A DNA stretch of 64,000 nt from Heterohyrax brucei (Eukaryota; Chordata; Mammalia; Hyracoidea; Procaviidae). The DNA lies in assembly GCA_028571685.1 (NCBI GenBank), contig CM053164.1, positions 40,226,501 through 40,290,500 on the forward strand, given 5' to 3'. Within the stretch, counting starts at the first letter, position 1; the number at the start of each line of letters is the position of its first letter. A model generated the notes under the pieces. That model did not search any database. It was not told the origin of the DNA and saw only the letters and a program-made list of their open reading frames with translations. Position numbers and translations under genes: made by a program. This document shows, in pieces, positions 18,931 through 30,597 of this stretch.

Positions 18931-20640
18931 ACCAAAGACCACTCACCACCCTTCACTGTCTATTTGGCCATTCATTCATTCATTCATTCATTGTGTTAGT
19001 ACACAACGGAAGAGATGGTATCTGGCTGCCATGATGATTTGTATTTCTCTAACTTCTGGTGATGACAAGTATTTCCCGAGGTGTCTGTGGTCCTCCTGAC
19101 TGTCTTCTTAGGTGAAGTGTCTGCTATATCCTTCATGGAATTTTGACATAGGTCATTGGTTTTTTGATTGACAATGTGTTGTATTTTCTTGTAGATTTTC
19201 CAGATGAGACCTTGTTGACATTTCAAGTCCCAAAGTTTCCCAGTCTGCAGGTTCTTCATTGACACTTTCAGCAATATCTGTGGATGAGGTTGGGGGTTCA
19301 TTTTTAGAAGGTCTCGTTTCTTTACCATAACTTCTCCTGTTTCTATCCTGTTAATCATGGCTTCTATTCTATTCAGCCATATAGTAGGACCTCTAATGTT
19401 GGCTTGATTATTTCTCCCATGATCTTTACATTTTGTAGTTTTGATTCAGATCTTTGATCCTTTTGGAATTCTATTTTGTATGCAGTGTGAGCTGTGGGTC
19501 CTGCTTCATTCCTTTATGCTGTTGAATAAATGAATATCCGGTGTTGCCAGGACTGCTTCTTCAAAATGTGGTCTTCTCCACAGTGAATTATCTTTGGGCC
19601 TCTGTCACAGATCATTTCGCCATAGATAGGTAGATTTACACCTAGGCTCTCTGTTCTGCTGCAGTGGTCGATGTGTCTGGCCTTGGATCATTAGTAGGCT
19701 CTTGGGACAACTGTAGCCTTGGAATACATTGTGAGGTCAAGTATCATACGTCTTCAGTAATAGTTGACACATCCAGGATGTCTCTTCTTTACACATCTTG
19801 GTTTGGTTGGACCTTTCTCTCATTGTATTTTCTCAGTTAGACTTGCATCTATTCTGACCTTATGTACTTCCTTTCTCCTTCTGTCGTTGAGCTTCTCTGC
19901 TGTTCTTTTTCTATTTGGTGGAGATACAAGACCCTCGATTGGATTTCCTCCCCTTGCTCTTTGTGGACGTTTGTGTCTATGGTTATCAGTTGACCTCCAG
20001 GCACTTCCTCTGCTGTGTTTCAAAGATTTATGTCTGAAATGTTTCAGTCTCATTTGATTTGACAGACTTTTTATGCGATCTTTCATTTCTTCTGCTACCT
20101 AGTGTTTGGAAGCAAGGTGGCATTGGTGTTTCCATATATTTCGTGTTACTCTGGCTATTTGTTCTGAATTTCTACTTTGATGGCTCGAGACTGTTTGGGC
20201 CCCTACATAACTGTCAGCCGGCACACGTGGCTATTCTCAGCCCTAGTTGTATGGGCAGCGCACACTAACCCCCTCGTGGGAATTCTTAAGGCAGTATTTC
20301 TGCAGCAGTGGCATTCCATGACAGCCACACTGAGTTGAGTCGTTTGGTGGGAGTGTGCGCTCCATTTTTCTATTCCTTCCCCGTTTCTTCTTCTCCTCAG
20401 TGATGTCGCATCCAGTGCTTTATCCGTTCCTTTAGGCTCAGGGTTGCAGGACTGAGGCCTGTAGCACTTTGACTGGCTTCTTTCGGTTTTTCCAGCAGAT
20501 GGGTAGATTCGTCTGGGTGTCTTGTCTGCCGTCTTGGCTCCGTTTCAGACTTCGACCAGTTACACCCACTTGACTAACCTCCCAGGCGCGCGCAAATCAT
20601 CTGAGACCTAAGTGCTTATTCAAATCTCTCCTCGGGGTGG
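18931..20640 (-). mobile_element. Degraded L1, unit B of the array
   Basis: This is the same L1 family as unit A and in the same orientation. It begins at CCAAAGACCACTCACC, then runs through ORF2 C-terminal sequence. It skips the endonuclease and ORF1 entirely (a jump near 20180) and goes straight to the 5'UTR-like part (GACTGTTTGGGCCCC). It is non-coding. The copy-2 equivalent begins at about 62344. Confidence 0.75.
18970..18992. repeat. (ATTC)n tetranucleotide repeat
   Basis: Five to six ATTC units follow the unit B junction. The same tract with the same unit is at 62383-62405. Confidence 0.9.
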
Positions 20641-22095
20641 GATTTATTTGCCATTTTCTGTGCCTGCCATTTAAAAAAGAAAGATCAAAGCAGTTTAGAG
20701 TGCTTCACCAGCCCGCCAGGAGAAAGTCTACAATCCATGATACATGTACCTGCATCCTTGTGAGGAACACTATGAAAGGTGCAGACTCCCTTGATTTTGG
20801 GTCTTTGATTTCAGGCATCCTCCTCCTCTCTCACTGTCTGCGTGATTGCCATCGATGCTTTTCCTCCCTCCTCACCTCACTGCGTCTTTATGGAGAAGAA
20901 GCCTCACCAGGCACGGCCTGCCTCAGGTAGCCAACTCGGGTGAGCCCAGATGCCACGGGCCCTGTGTGGCTCCTGAGATCACCTCTAGCCAATGGGAACT
21001 GACCCCTTCTCCCAAGTGCACACTAGTGATGACATTTCTCACGGAGGACATCTACCTTCAGTCCTACAGGTTGGAGCCAACGTCAGACACTTGATGGCTG
21101 ACCACGGAGTAGGAGAGTGAAGGGTGCAAAGGACCCCAAGAAGAGGGAGGCAACTCCCTCGGTAAGCAGAGAAATAAGACCTAGGCTTCACACACTAGAT
21201 ATGCTGTCGATTTGGTAGCCCCTACCCGGTGAAAGTTGGGGCTGATACTTTAAATTTATACAGGCTTTCTCAAATTTTGATTCTGTCACAATGGGGAACA
21301 ATCAGAGCCTTCTGGAGAGTAGTCCATTAGTGTGTATTTCAAAGAAACAATCTTATTTGGGATATGACTCAATGAAAAAATCTTTTTCTTTTCTTTTTTT
21401 TTTCAATCATATTGCATGATCACAACATGGGCTGAGAGCTAATCAAAGAGGCTGAGACTGGATTCCTAACTTATGAAACAATCCTTTGGTGAGAGCTGTT
21501 CTCTATCGGAGAATAAACATTAGTTAAGAATGAGTCAGATGGAAGCCTTTATTAAGGTGGCAAAATAAAAGTCTGCAGAAACAAGGGGAAATATCACAGT
21601 TCAAACCGAGGTCCAAACCCATTTGATTTAGTCATCTGGAAGCGGACCGAGTTGGAACTGGAGGTCCTAGAAATCCTCTCTATCGTATAAACCCTCTGTC
21701 AGCCTTTGAGGTCTCTGTTGCTGGGAAGCTCTCCTCACACCACACTGACACCAGTACCTGACCTCTCTGGGGGCCCTGGAACCCTCAACAGGGCTCTACT
21801 GATGCAGGCGACTCCCTGTGCCAAGTGGGGGAAAGCAAAGGACTGCGGGAGCTCTGGCAAAGTTCTGGGTACATGGCCTGTTGCCAGATTAGGATTTCTT
21901 CAACAGCAAGGACAAGCTATCCGTACCCTGAGAGAATCCCCAGCAGACATGTGATCTCTTTCCTTCATTTCTGAAAAGCCATTCCCCATATGGGGCAGAT
22001 GTCCTCGCCCTATGTGACATTTGACTCCCTCCCGAAGGGAGGAAGATGGCTTCGCAAAAGACCAGAGAAGCAGCAGACAGCCTACACCAATAAAA
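20641..22095 (-). repeat. Unclassified segment 2 between L1 units
   Basis: Homologous to 17461-18930 along its whole length, with an estimated 15-20 percent divergence by eye. It ends at the same junction, CAATAAAATGCCAAAGACCACTCAC, that segment 1 uses. Confidence 0.6.
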
Positions 22096-25000
22096 TGCCA
22101 AAGACCACTCACTGCTGCATTGTCTGGTATTTCTACGGCCAGCCTTTCCAGATGGTGCCATATCGTTTTGCAAAACACATACCATTTCGCATTCCCAGCA
22201 ACCGTGCATCAGTGCTCCGATCTCCCTAAAACTGCCCCAGTATTGGTTCTTTTTTTGGTGGGGGGGCAGTGATGTAGAGTTGTGATGGTAGCTGACTGCC
22301 ATTTTGATTAGCATTTCTCTAGCAGCTAGCGACGACAAGCATTTCCTCGACTGTCTGTCAGCCTCCTGATTTTCTTCTGACACGAAGTGTCCATTAGAGC
22401 CTTTTCTGATTTTTTCATTTCCCTATAGATTTTACACATAAGACTGTTGTTGGACATGCTAGAAGGGAAAGTTTCCCCGTCTGTAGGCTTTCTCTTTACA
22501 TTTTTGGTGAATTCTTTGGATGAGCTCAGTGCTGTCAGTTTTAGAAGATCTCGTTTCTCTAGTTTATCTTATTGTTTCTGTTGATGATGGCTTCTATTCT
22601 GTTTAGGTTATGTATTAGGGCCTCCAGTGTTGCCTTTATTATTTCTCCCAGGATCTTGACAGGTTTGGGTTTTTCATTCAGCTCTTTGTTCCATTTTCAA
22701 TTTCCCTGGGTGTATGGTGAGAGCTGTCGGTCCTGCTCCTTTTGGTTTGTTTGGTTCATAGACGAACAGTCAGTGCTTCCAGCAGTATTTCTTCCCAAGA
22801 CTGTCTTTTCCCCACTGGGTGGACTCTGGGCCTTTGTGAAAGATCCCTTGGCTACGGGTAGATGGATGTACACTTAGGTTCTTGATTCGGTCACATTGGT
22901 CAGTGTGTCTGTCACTGGACGATTAGTGGGTTCTTTGGACTCCCGTAGCTGTAGGGTAGGTTCCGAGGTCAGGTATTGTACTTCTTCCATCATGTTTTAC
23001 CTCGCCAGGGCAACTTTTCTGTCCCCAGTTTGGTTTTGTTGATCCTTTCTACGGTTGTATTTGCTCGGTTGGATTGTCATCTACTCTCAGCTTGAGTACT
23101 TCCCTTCTTCTTGTGCCTCTGGGCTTCTGTTGCTGTTCCTTTTCTGTTTTGTGGAGCTACAGGACATTCACTTTGATTTGCTCCCCGTGTTCTTTTTCAC
23201 GTAGGAGTCTGTGGCTGTCAGTTCACCTCCAGGCACTCCCTCTGCTAGGTTTCAAAGGTTTGGGTCTGAGCTGTTTCATTCCTATTGGATTCAATAAACT
23301 TTTTATGCCATCTTTGATTTCCCCTGTTTCCCAGTGTTTGGAAGCCAGTTGGCATGGAGGTTTCCATATATTCATGTTTTCCCTGGCTCTTTGTTCTCAA
23401 TTTCTACTTGGAGGGCCTGGCGGTCAAAATAGATAGTTTGTATTTTCCTGTTGTTTTGAATTTTATCAAGAGTGGCTTTGTGGTCTCCACTTTGTTCTGT
23501 TCTGGAAAAGGATCCACGAGCACTGGAAAAGAACGGATACTTTGCCAGTGGTGCCTGGAGTGTTCTCTACAGGTCAGGATGGTTGGTAGGGGCCGTCAGA
23601 TCTTTGGTCTCCTTGCTTGGTGTCTTTCTAGGTGTTTGGTTCTTCGCCGAGAGTGATGAGGGCTCCCGCTTTTCCTGTGGCACTCCTTCTCTTTGGAGAG
23701 CTGCTTCAGTCTGTTTTGAGGCATTCTGTGTGTTCTATGCCCTGTTTGTTCAAGGCGTAGACATATGTTACGGTTACGACATCGTGATGGATTGTCCCTT
23801 TAATCGTGTTAGACTGTCCTTGCTTTCCATTCCCGAGGATTTGGTCTTCGAGTCTGTCTGATCCAAGATTGCTAATGTTACTTGTGCTCTTCTTCGTTGC
23901 AGTTTCCTTCATAGCTGCTTTTTTCTGTCCTTTGACAGTGAAGACATTTCGCTTTAGATCGAAGGTGTGTCTCTTGTGGACAGCATATTGATCGGTCATG
24001 GTTTTGATCCCTTCTGTCACTCCTCATCTCTTGAAGTGTGCACGGAAAGCCTTTTACATTCAGTGTGATTACTGAGAGACGGGAGCTCGCTTTGGTCTCT
24101 TTCTAGTGGTTTTCGTGGTCACCGATGCTTTCTTTGTTCCTCTTCATAGCCTTTACTGTGTTCCCTCGGTTGGTAAATTTTCTTCTTTTTGTCCACATTG
24201 TCCATTTTGTGTTTCCGGAGGCTTTCTGATTTTCTGATTTTCTTCCTTATTTTGATGAACAGGTTTGTTAATAACTCTTCTGGTGCTTATCTTGAAATGG
24301 ACTTTCTCTTCCTCAAACGAGCTAGTCTTTTATTACTTTTTATGGCCTTGTGTTCGACTTCATCTCAACGTTCTACAGTTACCCTATGTCTCTCCTCCTT
24401 GTAGTGTTCAGACGGTGTCTTCCTTCACAGTTGGACAGCTCCAGTTGCCTCTTCGGAATCTATCAGTTAGGACTTGTCCTCGAGAGGTTCTTTCCCAGCT
24501 TAGCATTTGGTTGAGACGGACCCGTGCCTTAGATTCCTGTGGTTGTGGTTGCTCGTTCTGTAACCAGGGAACTCCCTTGAAGAAGTCTTCTTAGTGGAGT
24601 TGGGTCTTTACAAATTTCCTTCCTTTTTGTAGACCTGGGCATGTGTTATTTCCCCAGCAGATGTGACAGAGAGTTCGGAAAGCTATGTTATGTTTGGTCG
24701 GCGGCAATCTCTTGTCTTCCAATGTTTGATAGGTGTCATCCCATTGCCTCCTCACAGGATTTCTGCCAATCATTTGAGTTTTGTCTGATTTTTTCCACTT
24801 TGTGTGACATGCTGGGCTTCTCCTTGATAGCTCAGGAGTCCTTCTTTTTCTTTGGTGTCGGTGACTGTGATTCTGCTAGGTCTTGGGGACTCTCTCTCGG
24901 GGTTTCTTACAGATGGGATTTACGGTGCTACTTGCATCATTAGTCTTTCATCTTGAATGAGATTTGGGAAGTTTGCGGTCAAGACACCTTCCATGGTCTT

Positions 25001-25332
25001 CTCTGTCTTTTCCATTTTCTCCCCTTGTTCTGGAAGTCCACTGACACACCCAATTTGCCTGGAGTGTATTTCACAGATTTCGTAGGTTTCCTTTCGTTTT
25101 CCTGATTCTTTTCCCTGGTTTGTCAGCCGACAAAGTAGCATCGACGATCTGGGACTGGATGATTGCATCACTCCGTACTTCATATGTGTTCCCAAAGCCT
25201 TCTAACGTGTCCTCCATTTCTGAGGTTTCGTTGTTTCTCTTCTGGATGTCTCATCGATGTTTTGGCATGGTCTGGAATACTTTGACCTTCTGTTCTTGTG
25301 TGAGCTCCTGTTTTCTTCTGTCACTTAACTAG
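22096..25332 (-). mobile_element. Degraded L1, unit C of the array
   Basis: A minus-strand L1 body with an ORF2 C-terminal remnant (22100-22400), endonuclease region (about 23300-24200) and ORF1. The ORF1 C-terminal domain is near 24590-24773. An upstream block near 24920-25195 contains GLPEQGEKMEKTEKTMEGV and ENFPNLI-like text typical of ORF1p. It breaks off inside ORF1 at CACTTAACTAG and joins segment 3. The RT core is again absent. Confidence 0.78.
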
Positions 25333-25990
25333 GTGAGCCCAGATGGCATGGGCCCTGTTTGGCTCCCGAGATCGCCTCTAGCCAACAGGAACTGACCCCT
25401 TCTCCCAAATGTGCACTAGTGATGACATTTTTCACATAGGACGTCTACCTTCAGTCCTACAGGTTGGAGCCAACGTCGGAAACTTGGTGGCTGACCATGG
25501 AGGAGGACAGGAAGGGTGCAAAGGACCCCAAGAAGAGGGAGGCAACTCCCTCAGTAAGCAGAGAAATAAGACCTAGGCTTCACACACTAGATAGGCTGTA
25601 GATCTGACAGCCCCTACCTGGTGAAGGTTGGGTCCGATACTTTCAATTTATACAGGCTTTCTCAAATTTTGATTCTGTCACAAGGGGGAAGAATTGGAGC
25701 CTTCTGGAGAGTAGTCCATTAGTGTGTATTTCAAAGAAATGACCTTATTTGGGATATGACTCAACGAAAAAATCTTTTTCCTTTTTTTTTTCAATCATAT
25801 TGCATGATCACAACATGGGCTGAGAGCTGACCAAAGCGGCTGAGAATGGGTTCCAAACTTCTGAAATGATCCTTCTGTGAGAGCTGTTCTCTATCAGAGA
25901 ATTAGGTAAGAATAAGTCAGACTGAAGCTTTTATGCAATGTCGCGTAATAAAAGTCTGCAGAAACATGGTGAAAAATCGTGATACCAACT
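25333..25990 (-). repeat. Unclassified segment 3, partial
   Basis: It resumes at GTGAGCCCAGATGGCATGGG, which corresponds to 20940 in segment 2. It follows that segment to ATAAAAGTCTGCAGAAACAT before switching back to L1 endonuclease sequence. Confidence 0.6.
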
Positions 25991-26166
25991 GAGCTTCAAA
26001 GATCCAAGACGAGAAACGTTACTTGTACTCTTGTTCATTGCTGTTTCCTTGACACCTACTTTTTCTGTCCTTTGACCGTGAAGACATTTCGCTTCAGATT
26101 GAAGGTGTGTCTGTTGTGCACAGCATATTGATGTGTCATGATTTTGATCCCTTCTGTCACTCTCTA
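25991..26166 (-). mobile_element. L1 endonuclease-region fragment, unit D
   Basis: ATCCAAGACGAGAAACGTTACTTG through GAAGACATTTCGCTTCAGAT and CAGCATATTGATGTGTCATG repeats the unit C stretch at about 23865-24030. The fragment is cut by the next L1 insertion. Confidence 0.7.
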
Positions 26167-27255
26167 GGTGTTTTTTTATTATGATGATTAGTGAGAATAT
26201 ATCATCCCATGGAAATTTCCATACCCGCCGATGAACGGCTCCCACTGCACTCGCTGCCCAGTGACAGCACACTCCTCTGTTCTGTACATGTCATATTCTC
26301 TTAACAATCTGCTATCCCCTCTTCTCTGCCTTCTCCCCTCCGTCTGGTAAGAACTCAGATGGATGACATCCTGAAGGTGCATAGAAACATAAAGTGCACA
26401 CAGGATATGGCCACTCTGGGTCACCAAGTCACCAAGTCCAATCCATTTCTGTCTGAAGAGGTGACCTCCATTACGATTTATGGACAGGAGTAGCATCAGG
26501 ATGAGGCCCCTGGACCATCAACTGTGGTGTTTTAGTGAGGATCTCAGTGTGCACCCCTTTTTATTTTCGTATTGCCTGTGAGACTCAACTTTGTGAGCGC
26601 CATCATGGGTATCGCTGCTGGTGGCCAGGCAGCATCCAGTTCTCCCAGGCGCACAGTCTCTCTGTTTTCTGGGTTGTCTTTGACCCTTGTCATTTTAGTC
26701 CTTGGAGATCATCCATTCCTGTGGAATGGGGACCATTTGGTGCACCTCAGATGGCAGCTTTTAAGACCCCAGGCACCACTCACCACTTTGGGGTGTAGAA
26801 GACTCTCTTAGCAGAATGCTAGTTGGGCTAATTGGCCTCAATTTCCATGGAAAGCAAGGTTCATGGTTCCCTGTCCCAGCTGCTCCGCCCTTTCAATATC
26901 GGGTTAAGATGGGAGGAGTAATCATGTTATGTTGAAGTCCAGTTAATATTGATCTTCTTTCTAATGTGTGCTATCACTTATTTCACCCAACAAAGTTTCT
27001 ATCAACTATCTAATCTAAATCCCACCTTCGCCTACCATCCCTCCATCCCCTCTCCCCGCAGCCGTCAAAGAGTCTGTTCTTCTATGTAGGAGTCTGCTTT
27101 TAAGTTCTTATTGTAGGGGACTCCTACAATGTTTGTCCTTTTGCCACTGACTACTTGCACTCAACACAATGTCCTCCAGCTGAAACCAGGTTATGAGATG
27201 TTTCCTAAAATCACCCTTGTTCTTTATCATTGGAGAGTGTTCCATCGAGTATACT
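26167..27255 (-). mobile_element. L1 3' end, 5'-truncated
   Basis: It begins at the left with a T-rich tract (the reversed A-rich tail, TTTTTTTATTATGA). It carries the 3'UTR landmarks CCTCAGATGGCAGCTTTTAA and CACTCACCACTTTGGGGTGT, and a C-rich (reversed G-rich) tract near 27030-27060. It ends inside the last codons of ORF2. It is the same family as 30598-32132 on the opposite strand, and less decayed than the units to its left, into which it inserted. Confidence 0.85.
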
Positions 27256-27469
27256 TGCCAGGGAAACAGCTGAGAACAAGACTGGTCTAGAAATGAGTCT
27301 AGCAGGGGAGACATACAATTCTTAGAGGAATTAGAAGCAAAGACAATGTTACTAGCACATGGTAGGTGTTCCATAATCTGAGACTGTGTCTTCCAACAGG
27401 GGTCCTGGGGGGATGGGTGGAGTGCACTTAAAGTACTCAGCGGAACTTAAAGATTGGAAGCTGGAGTCC
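27256..27469. other. Spacer, nothing recognised
   Basis: Unassigned sequence. GTTACTAGCACATGGTAGGTGTTC near 27350 may be a scrap of an L2 or MIR 3' end. Confidence 0.4.
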
Positions 27470-27594
27470 ATGCACCGGTGCCTCAGAAGAAAGGCCTGCT
27501 TCAGAAAAATCAGCTGCTAAAAGCAGTATGGAGTACAGTTCTACTGTGACATAGGGTCACCGTGAGTCAGAATCAACTTGACACCAATTGGGTT
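27470..27594 (-). repeat. AfroSINE, long-body variant
   Basis: GCCTCAGAAGAAAGGCCTGC and CAGAAAAATCAGCTGCTAAA mark the longer AfroSINE body. The right end is GGGTCACCGTGAGTCAGAAT and ACTTGACACCAATTGGG. Confidence 0.85.
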
Positions 27595-28465
27595 CTGATC
27601 CCCCTGAGAACATGAACCCTGCAAATTAAGACTCTTGCTTGGTGGTAGAAACCTTGCCACAGGACACTTTACAAATCCAGCTCTTCAGGGGCCTTTTGGC
27701 TCAGGCAGGTCTAGGTCCACCTTCCCCGAATCTCCCTGACAACTCCCCAGTGTCCAGAAGCCATCTCACCAGAGATCAGCAGCGGGTGGGGTCAGTCATG
27801 TCAAGGGTCATGTTTGCCGCCCAGGCCTGAATCATGTCCCGCCCGTCCACAAAGGCCAGGGGGAGGCATCCACCAGACCGAAATCACAAGAGTGACCACC
27901 ATGTCAGGATGGGAGTGGACAAAAACCCCATCCCAACCTCCCCACACTGGGAGAGCACAGGGCAATAACAACCCAACGCCAGGCACTCGCTTATTCAGCT
28001 GTTCACTACCCAGGTCCGGGGCTCTCAAATCAATTCCACCAGATTATGTCTTTATTCCTCACCACTAACCGTGCGACTGCGGGTATTACTTGTTTTAGTC
28101 CCATTTGAGAGAGGAGGAAGCAGAAACTTTAAAGAGATGAACTGCCTTGCCCCATATCACTCAGCTTGCTGAACTGAACTGCTCTGCTGGCCTGGCAGCT
28201 CCCAGATGGGCAGGAATTCATTCTGACACTTCCTAAGTCACTGAAGCTACCATCTTATTCCCCTGTGCTATAGGTAAACCTTCTCTTGGCTGAGCAAATA
28301 ACACAAGACAGGCAGGCGTAGACATAAAATCAACACTGATGTAGCCTATCCTCTGCCATAAGTAAGCAGTGTGCACAAGGCAGAGATGTAGGTGAAGGCT
28401 CTGAGCACCCTTCATCCTAGTTGTGTGATCCTGGCCAAATCACTCACCTTCTCAGGGCTTCCATT
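27595..28465. other. No gene recognised
   Basis: The stretch has a moderately GC-rich part (27700-28050) with short open frames on both strands that lack any family signature. The rest is plain intergenic DNA. Confidence 0.45.
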
Positions 28466-28623
28466 TCCCTGGTGGCACAGTGGTTAAGTACTATGGCTGC
28501 TAACCAAAAGATGGGCAGTTTGAATCTACCAGGTGCTCCTTGCAAACTCTACGGAGTAGTTCTACTCTGTCATATCAGGTTGCTAGGAGTCCGAGTTGAC
28601 TTGATTTCAATGGGATTGTTTTT
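28466..28623 (-). repeat. AfroSINE
   Basis: CCCTGGTGGCACAGTGGTTA at the left and CCGAGTTGACTTGATTTCAA at the right define a nearly full minus-strand element. Confidence 0.9.
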
Positions 28624-28648
28624 TAGCAAGCACCTACCTGTCAAGCAG

Positions 28649-28798
28649 AAATCCTGATGCCATGGTGGTTAAGTGCTACATCTGCCAACCAAGCCATCAG
28701 CAATTCGAATCCACTGGGCACTCCTTGGAAACAATATGGAGAAGTTCTACACAGTCCTATAGGGTCGTTATGAGTAGGAATCAACTCAGTATCAGCAG
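28649..28798 (-). repeat. AfroSINE
   Basis: A second minus-strand element 26 bases after the previous one: AATCCTGATGCCATGGTGGT to CCTATAGGGTCGTTATGAGT. It is more diverged at its right end. Confidence 0.88.
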
Positions 28799-28823
28799 AT
28801 TACAGATTTAACCCATCAAGGAT

Positions 28824-29020
28824 GCTTGGTGGTGCCATGGTTCAGCGCCGGCCTGTTAATTGAAAGGTCAGCAGTTCAAACTCACCATCAGCTCTTGGGG
28901 AAGAAGACATGGCAGTCAGCCTCCAGGAGGATTACTGCCTTGGGAACTATGCGGGCAGTTCTCCTTTGTTCTATAGGATCACGCTGAGAATTGACACAGC
29001 AGTAAGGGGTTTGGTTTTTT
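28824..29020 (-). repeat. AfroSINE, long-body variant
   Basis: CTTGGTGGTGCCATGGTTCA, then a GAAGACATGGCAGTCAGCCT insert typical of the long body, then TATAGGATCACGCTGAGAAT. The usual GACGGCA block at the end is decayed. Confidence 0.82.
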
Positions 29021-29135
29021 GGTACCTACCTGTCATACTCTGAGGATTACAACACCCAAGTGAACTAAACATGATGGACAAACTTTAGTCACTGTCATAT
29101 TCATTCTTACAACGGTCTAAATAAATAAATAATCA

Positions 29136-29329
29136 ACAAAACCAAACCTGTTGCCATGGAGCTGATTCCGACTCTAGGCAACCCAATGTATGTCAGAGTA
29201 GAACTGTGCTCTGGAGGGCTTCAATGTTAAGTGTTTGGAAATAGATTTCCAGGCTTTTCTTCCAACCTGTAAACTACCAGCCTTTCAGATAGCAGTCACG
29301 TGCATTAACGACTGCAGGACCCAGGGACT
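29136..29329 (+). repeat. AfroSINE, long-body variant
   Basis: A plus-strand element from ACAAAACCAAACCTGTTGCC to GACCCAGGGACT, with an interior AGATTTCCAGGCTTTTCTTC stretch. Confidence 0.82.
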
Positions 29330-29339
29330 CCTCACTAGA

Positions 29340-29545
29340 GTGAGAGTGACCTCTTTCCAAAAGGGAGTCTGATCACCTCACATGCCTGCTTAAATCCCCT
29401 GGAGCCAACTGGAAGGAAATCCAGAGTGCTTTCGTGATTCTGGGTCTAGCTTCCAGACTTTGCTCCACCTACACTGGCCACTTTGCCTTTCTCCCAAAGG
29501 AAAGACTTCCCACACTCTGTGTGCAGTGCCTATGAAGCACCTACA
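29340..29545 (+). repeat. L2-type LINE fragment
   Basis: The block GTCTGATCACCTCACATGCC, TGCTTAAATCCCCTGGAGCC, AAATCCAGAGTGCTTTCGTG follows the C-terminal and 3' part of L2. It is too decayed to show a frame. Confidence 0.55.
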
Positions 29546-29946
29546 CCCTCTATGTCTCAGCTGTAATGGGCCTTCCTCAGAAAAGCCGCACAGGACTCCT
29601 CAGCTAAGGCACATCCTCCCAGACTTCCCTCAACACTTCCTGTTCCTCTTCTCCCTCCTGCTAACCTCTGTCTCCCTCTCTAGCCCACAGACAGAAAGAC
29701 AGCAGAGATATCTGATGCCCAGTTCCCTGAAGCAACGAGTCAAGAGCCTGGCCCCCAGCAGGGATCCAGTGAGTATTTTCCAAATGAATTAATGTGGCAG
29801 ACTAGCCAAGGGAGGTTCAGAGAGGTCAATGGACTCTGCCAAAGCCACATAACAGAAGGTGGCAGATAAGGGGGAATGCATGCCCAGGCCTCCAGCCTAC
29901 ATGGATGATCCAAGGAGCTATTGGTGGGGTACTGCATGAAGGGGTG

Positions 29947-30102
29947 GAAACCTTGGTGGCATAGTGGTTACGTGCCACTGCTGCTAACCCAAAGGTTGGT
30001 AGTTCAAATTCACCAGGTGCTCCTTGGAAACTCTGTGGGGCAGCTCTTCTCTGTCCTGTTGGGTGACTATGAGTCTGCATCAATTCAACAGCACTCGCTT
30101 TG
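29947..30102 (-). repeat. AfroSINE
   Basis: AAACCTTGGTGGCATAGTGG to GACTATGAGTCTGCATCAAT, a complete short-body element. Confidence 0.9.
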
Positions 30103-30128
30103 TTTTTCTGATTTTTGAAGGAAGGGGC

Positions 30129-30295
30129 AAAAACCCTGCTGGTATAATGGTAAAGTGCTCCTGTGGCTGCTCACCAAAAGGTTGGCCCTTCAAATCTCAT
30201 AGGTGCTCCTTTAAAGTCTATGGGGCTCTTCTCTTCTGACCTGTAGGGCTGCTATAAGTCAGAATCAACTTGACAGCAGTGGCTTTGGCTTTTGG
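30129..30295 (-). repeat. AfroSINE
   Basis: AAAACCCTGCTGGTATAATG to GTCAGAATCAACTTGACAGC. It sits only 26 bases from the previous element in the same orientation. Confidence 0.9.
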
Positions 30296-30597
30296 CATGA
30301 GGTGACACAGGTGAGACAGGAACCCAGGACACCACACCCTCTTCCAAGGATCTGAGCTCTGCAGGAGAAGCTACTTCTAGCTTCTGGCTCCAAATAGTCA
30401 GGACTGTGCCCTCAGGGCCCTGTGCCAAGCAAGAGTCAGACCTCATTGGCAAGGGCCTCCTCAGCTTGATGACCCCGTAGATGAAAGCCTTTGTGGACCT
30501 CTTGAGGCTCTGCAGCTTCCAGGGGACAAGGGTGCCCTGCAATTAAGTTGCCCCAATGGGACAGCTCCAAGAAAGTAGGCCTCACCCCAAAACAAAT
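30296..30597. other. Spacer, nothing recognised
   Basis: Moderately GC-rich intergenic sequence. A 96-codon minus-strand frame here shows no recognisable family feature. Confidence 0.4.

Larger units (their letters stand above)
1..20592 (+). repeat. Segmental duplication, copy 1
   Basis: This stretch aligns base for base, in the same orientation, with 43630-64000. The offset is 43629 at the left edge, 43625 near 1464, 43419 across the POM121-like ORF, and 43413 near 18800-20500. The shared content includes old repeats, the gene and the flanking single-copy DNA, so this is a duplication of a chromosome segment and not a transposon. Judged by eye, the copies differ by roughly 1-4 percent over most of the length, with a few far more divergent patches. 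The left end is cut by the window. The right end cannot be placed because copy 2 runs off the window first. Confidence 0.95.

Noticed and set aside
12165..26166. Endogenous retrovirus or LTR structure in the L1 block
   Set aside because: I found no gag, protease, polymerase or envelope signature and no paired LTRs. All recognisable coding remnants are L1 ORF1 and ORF2.
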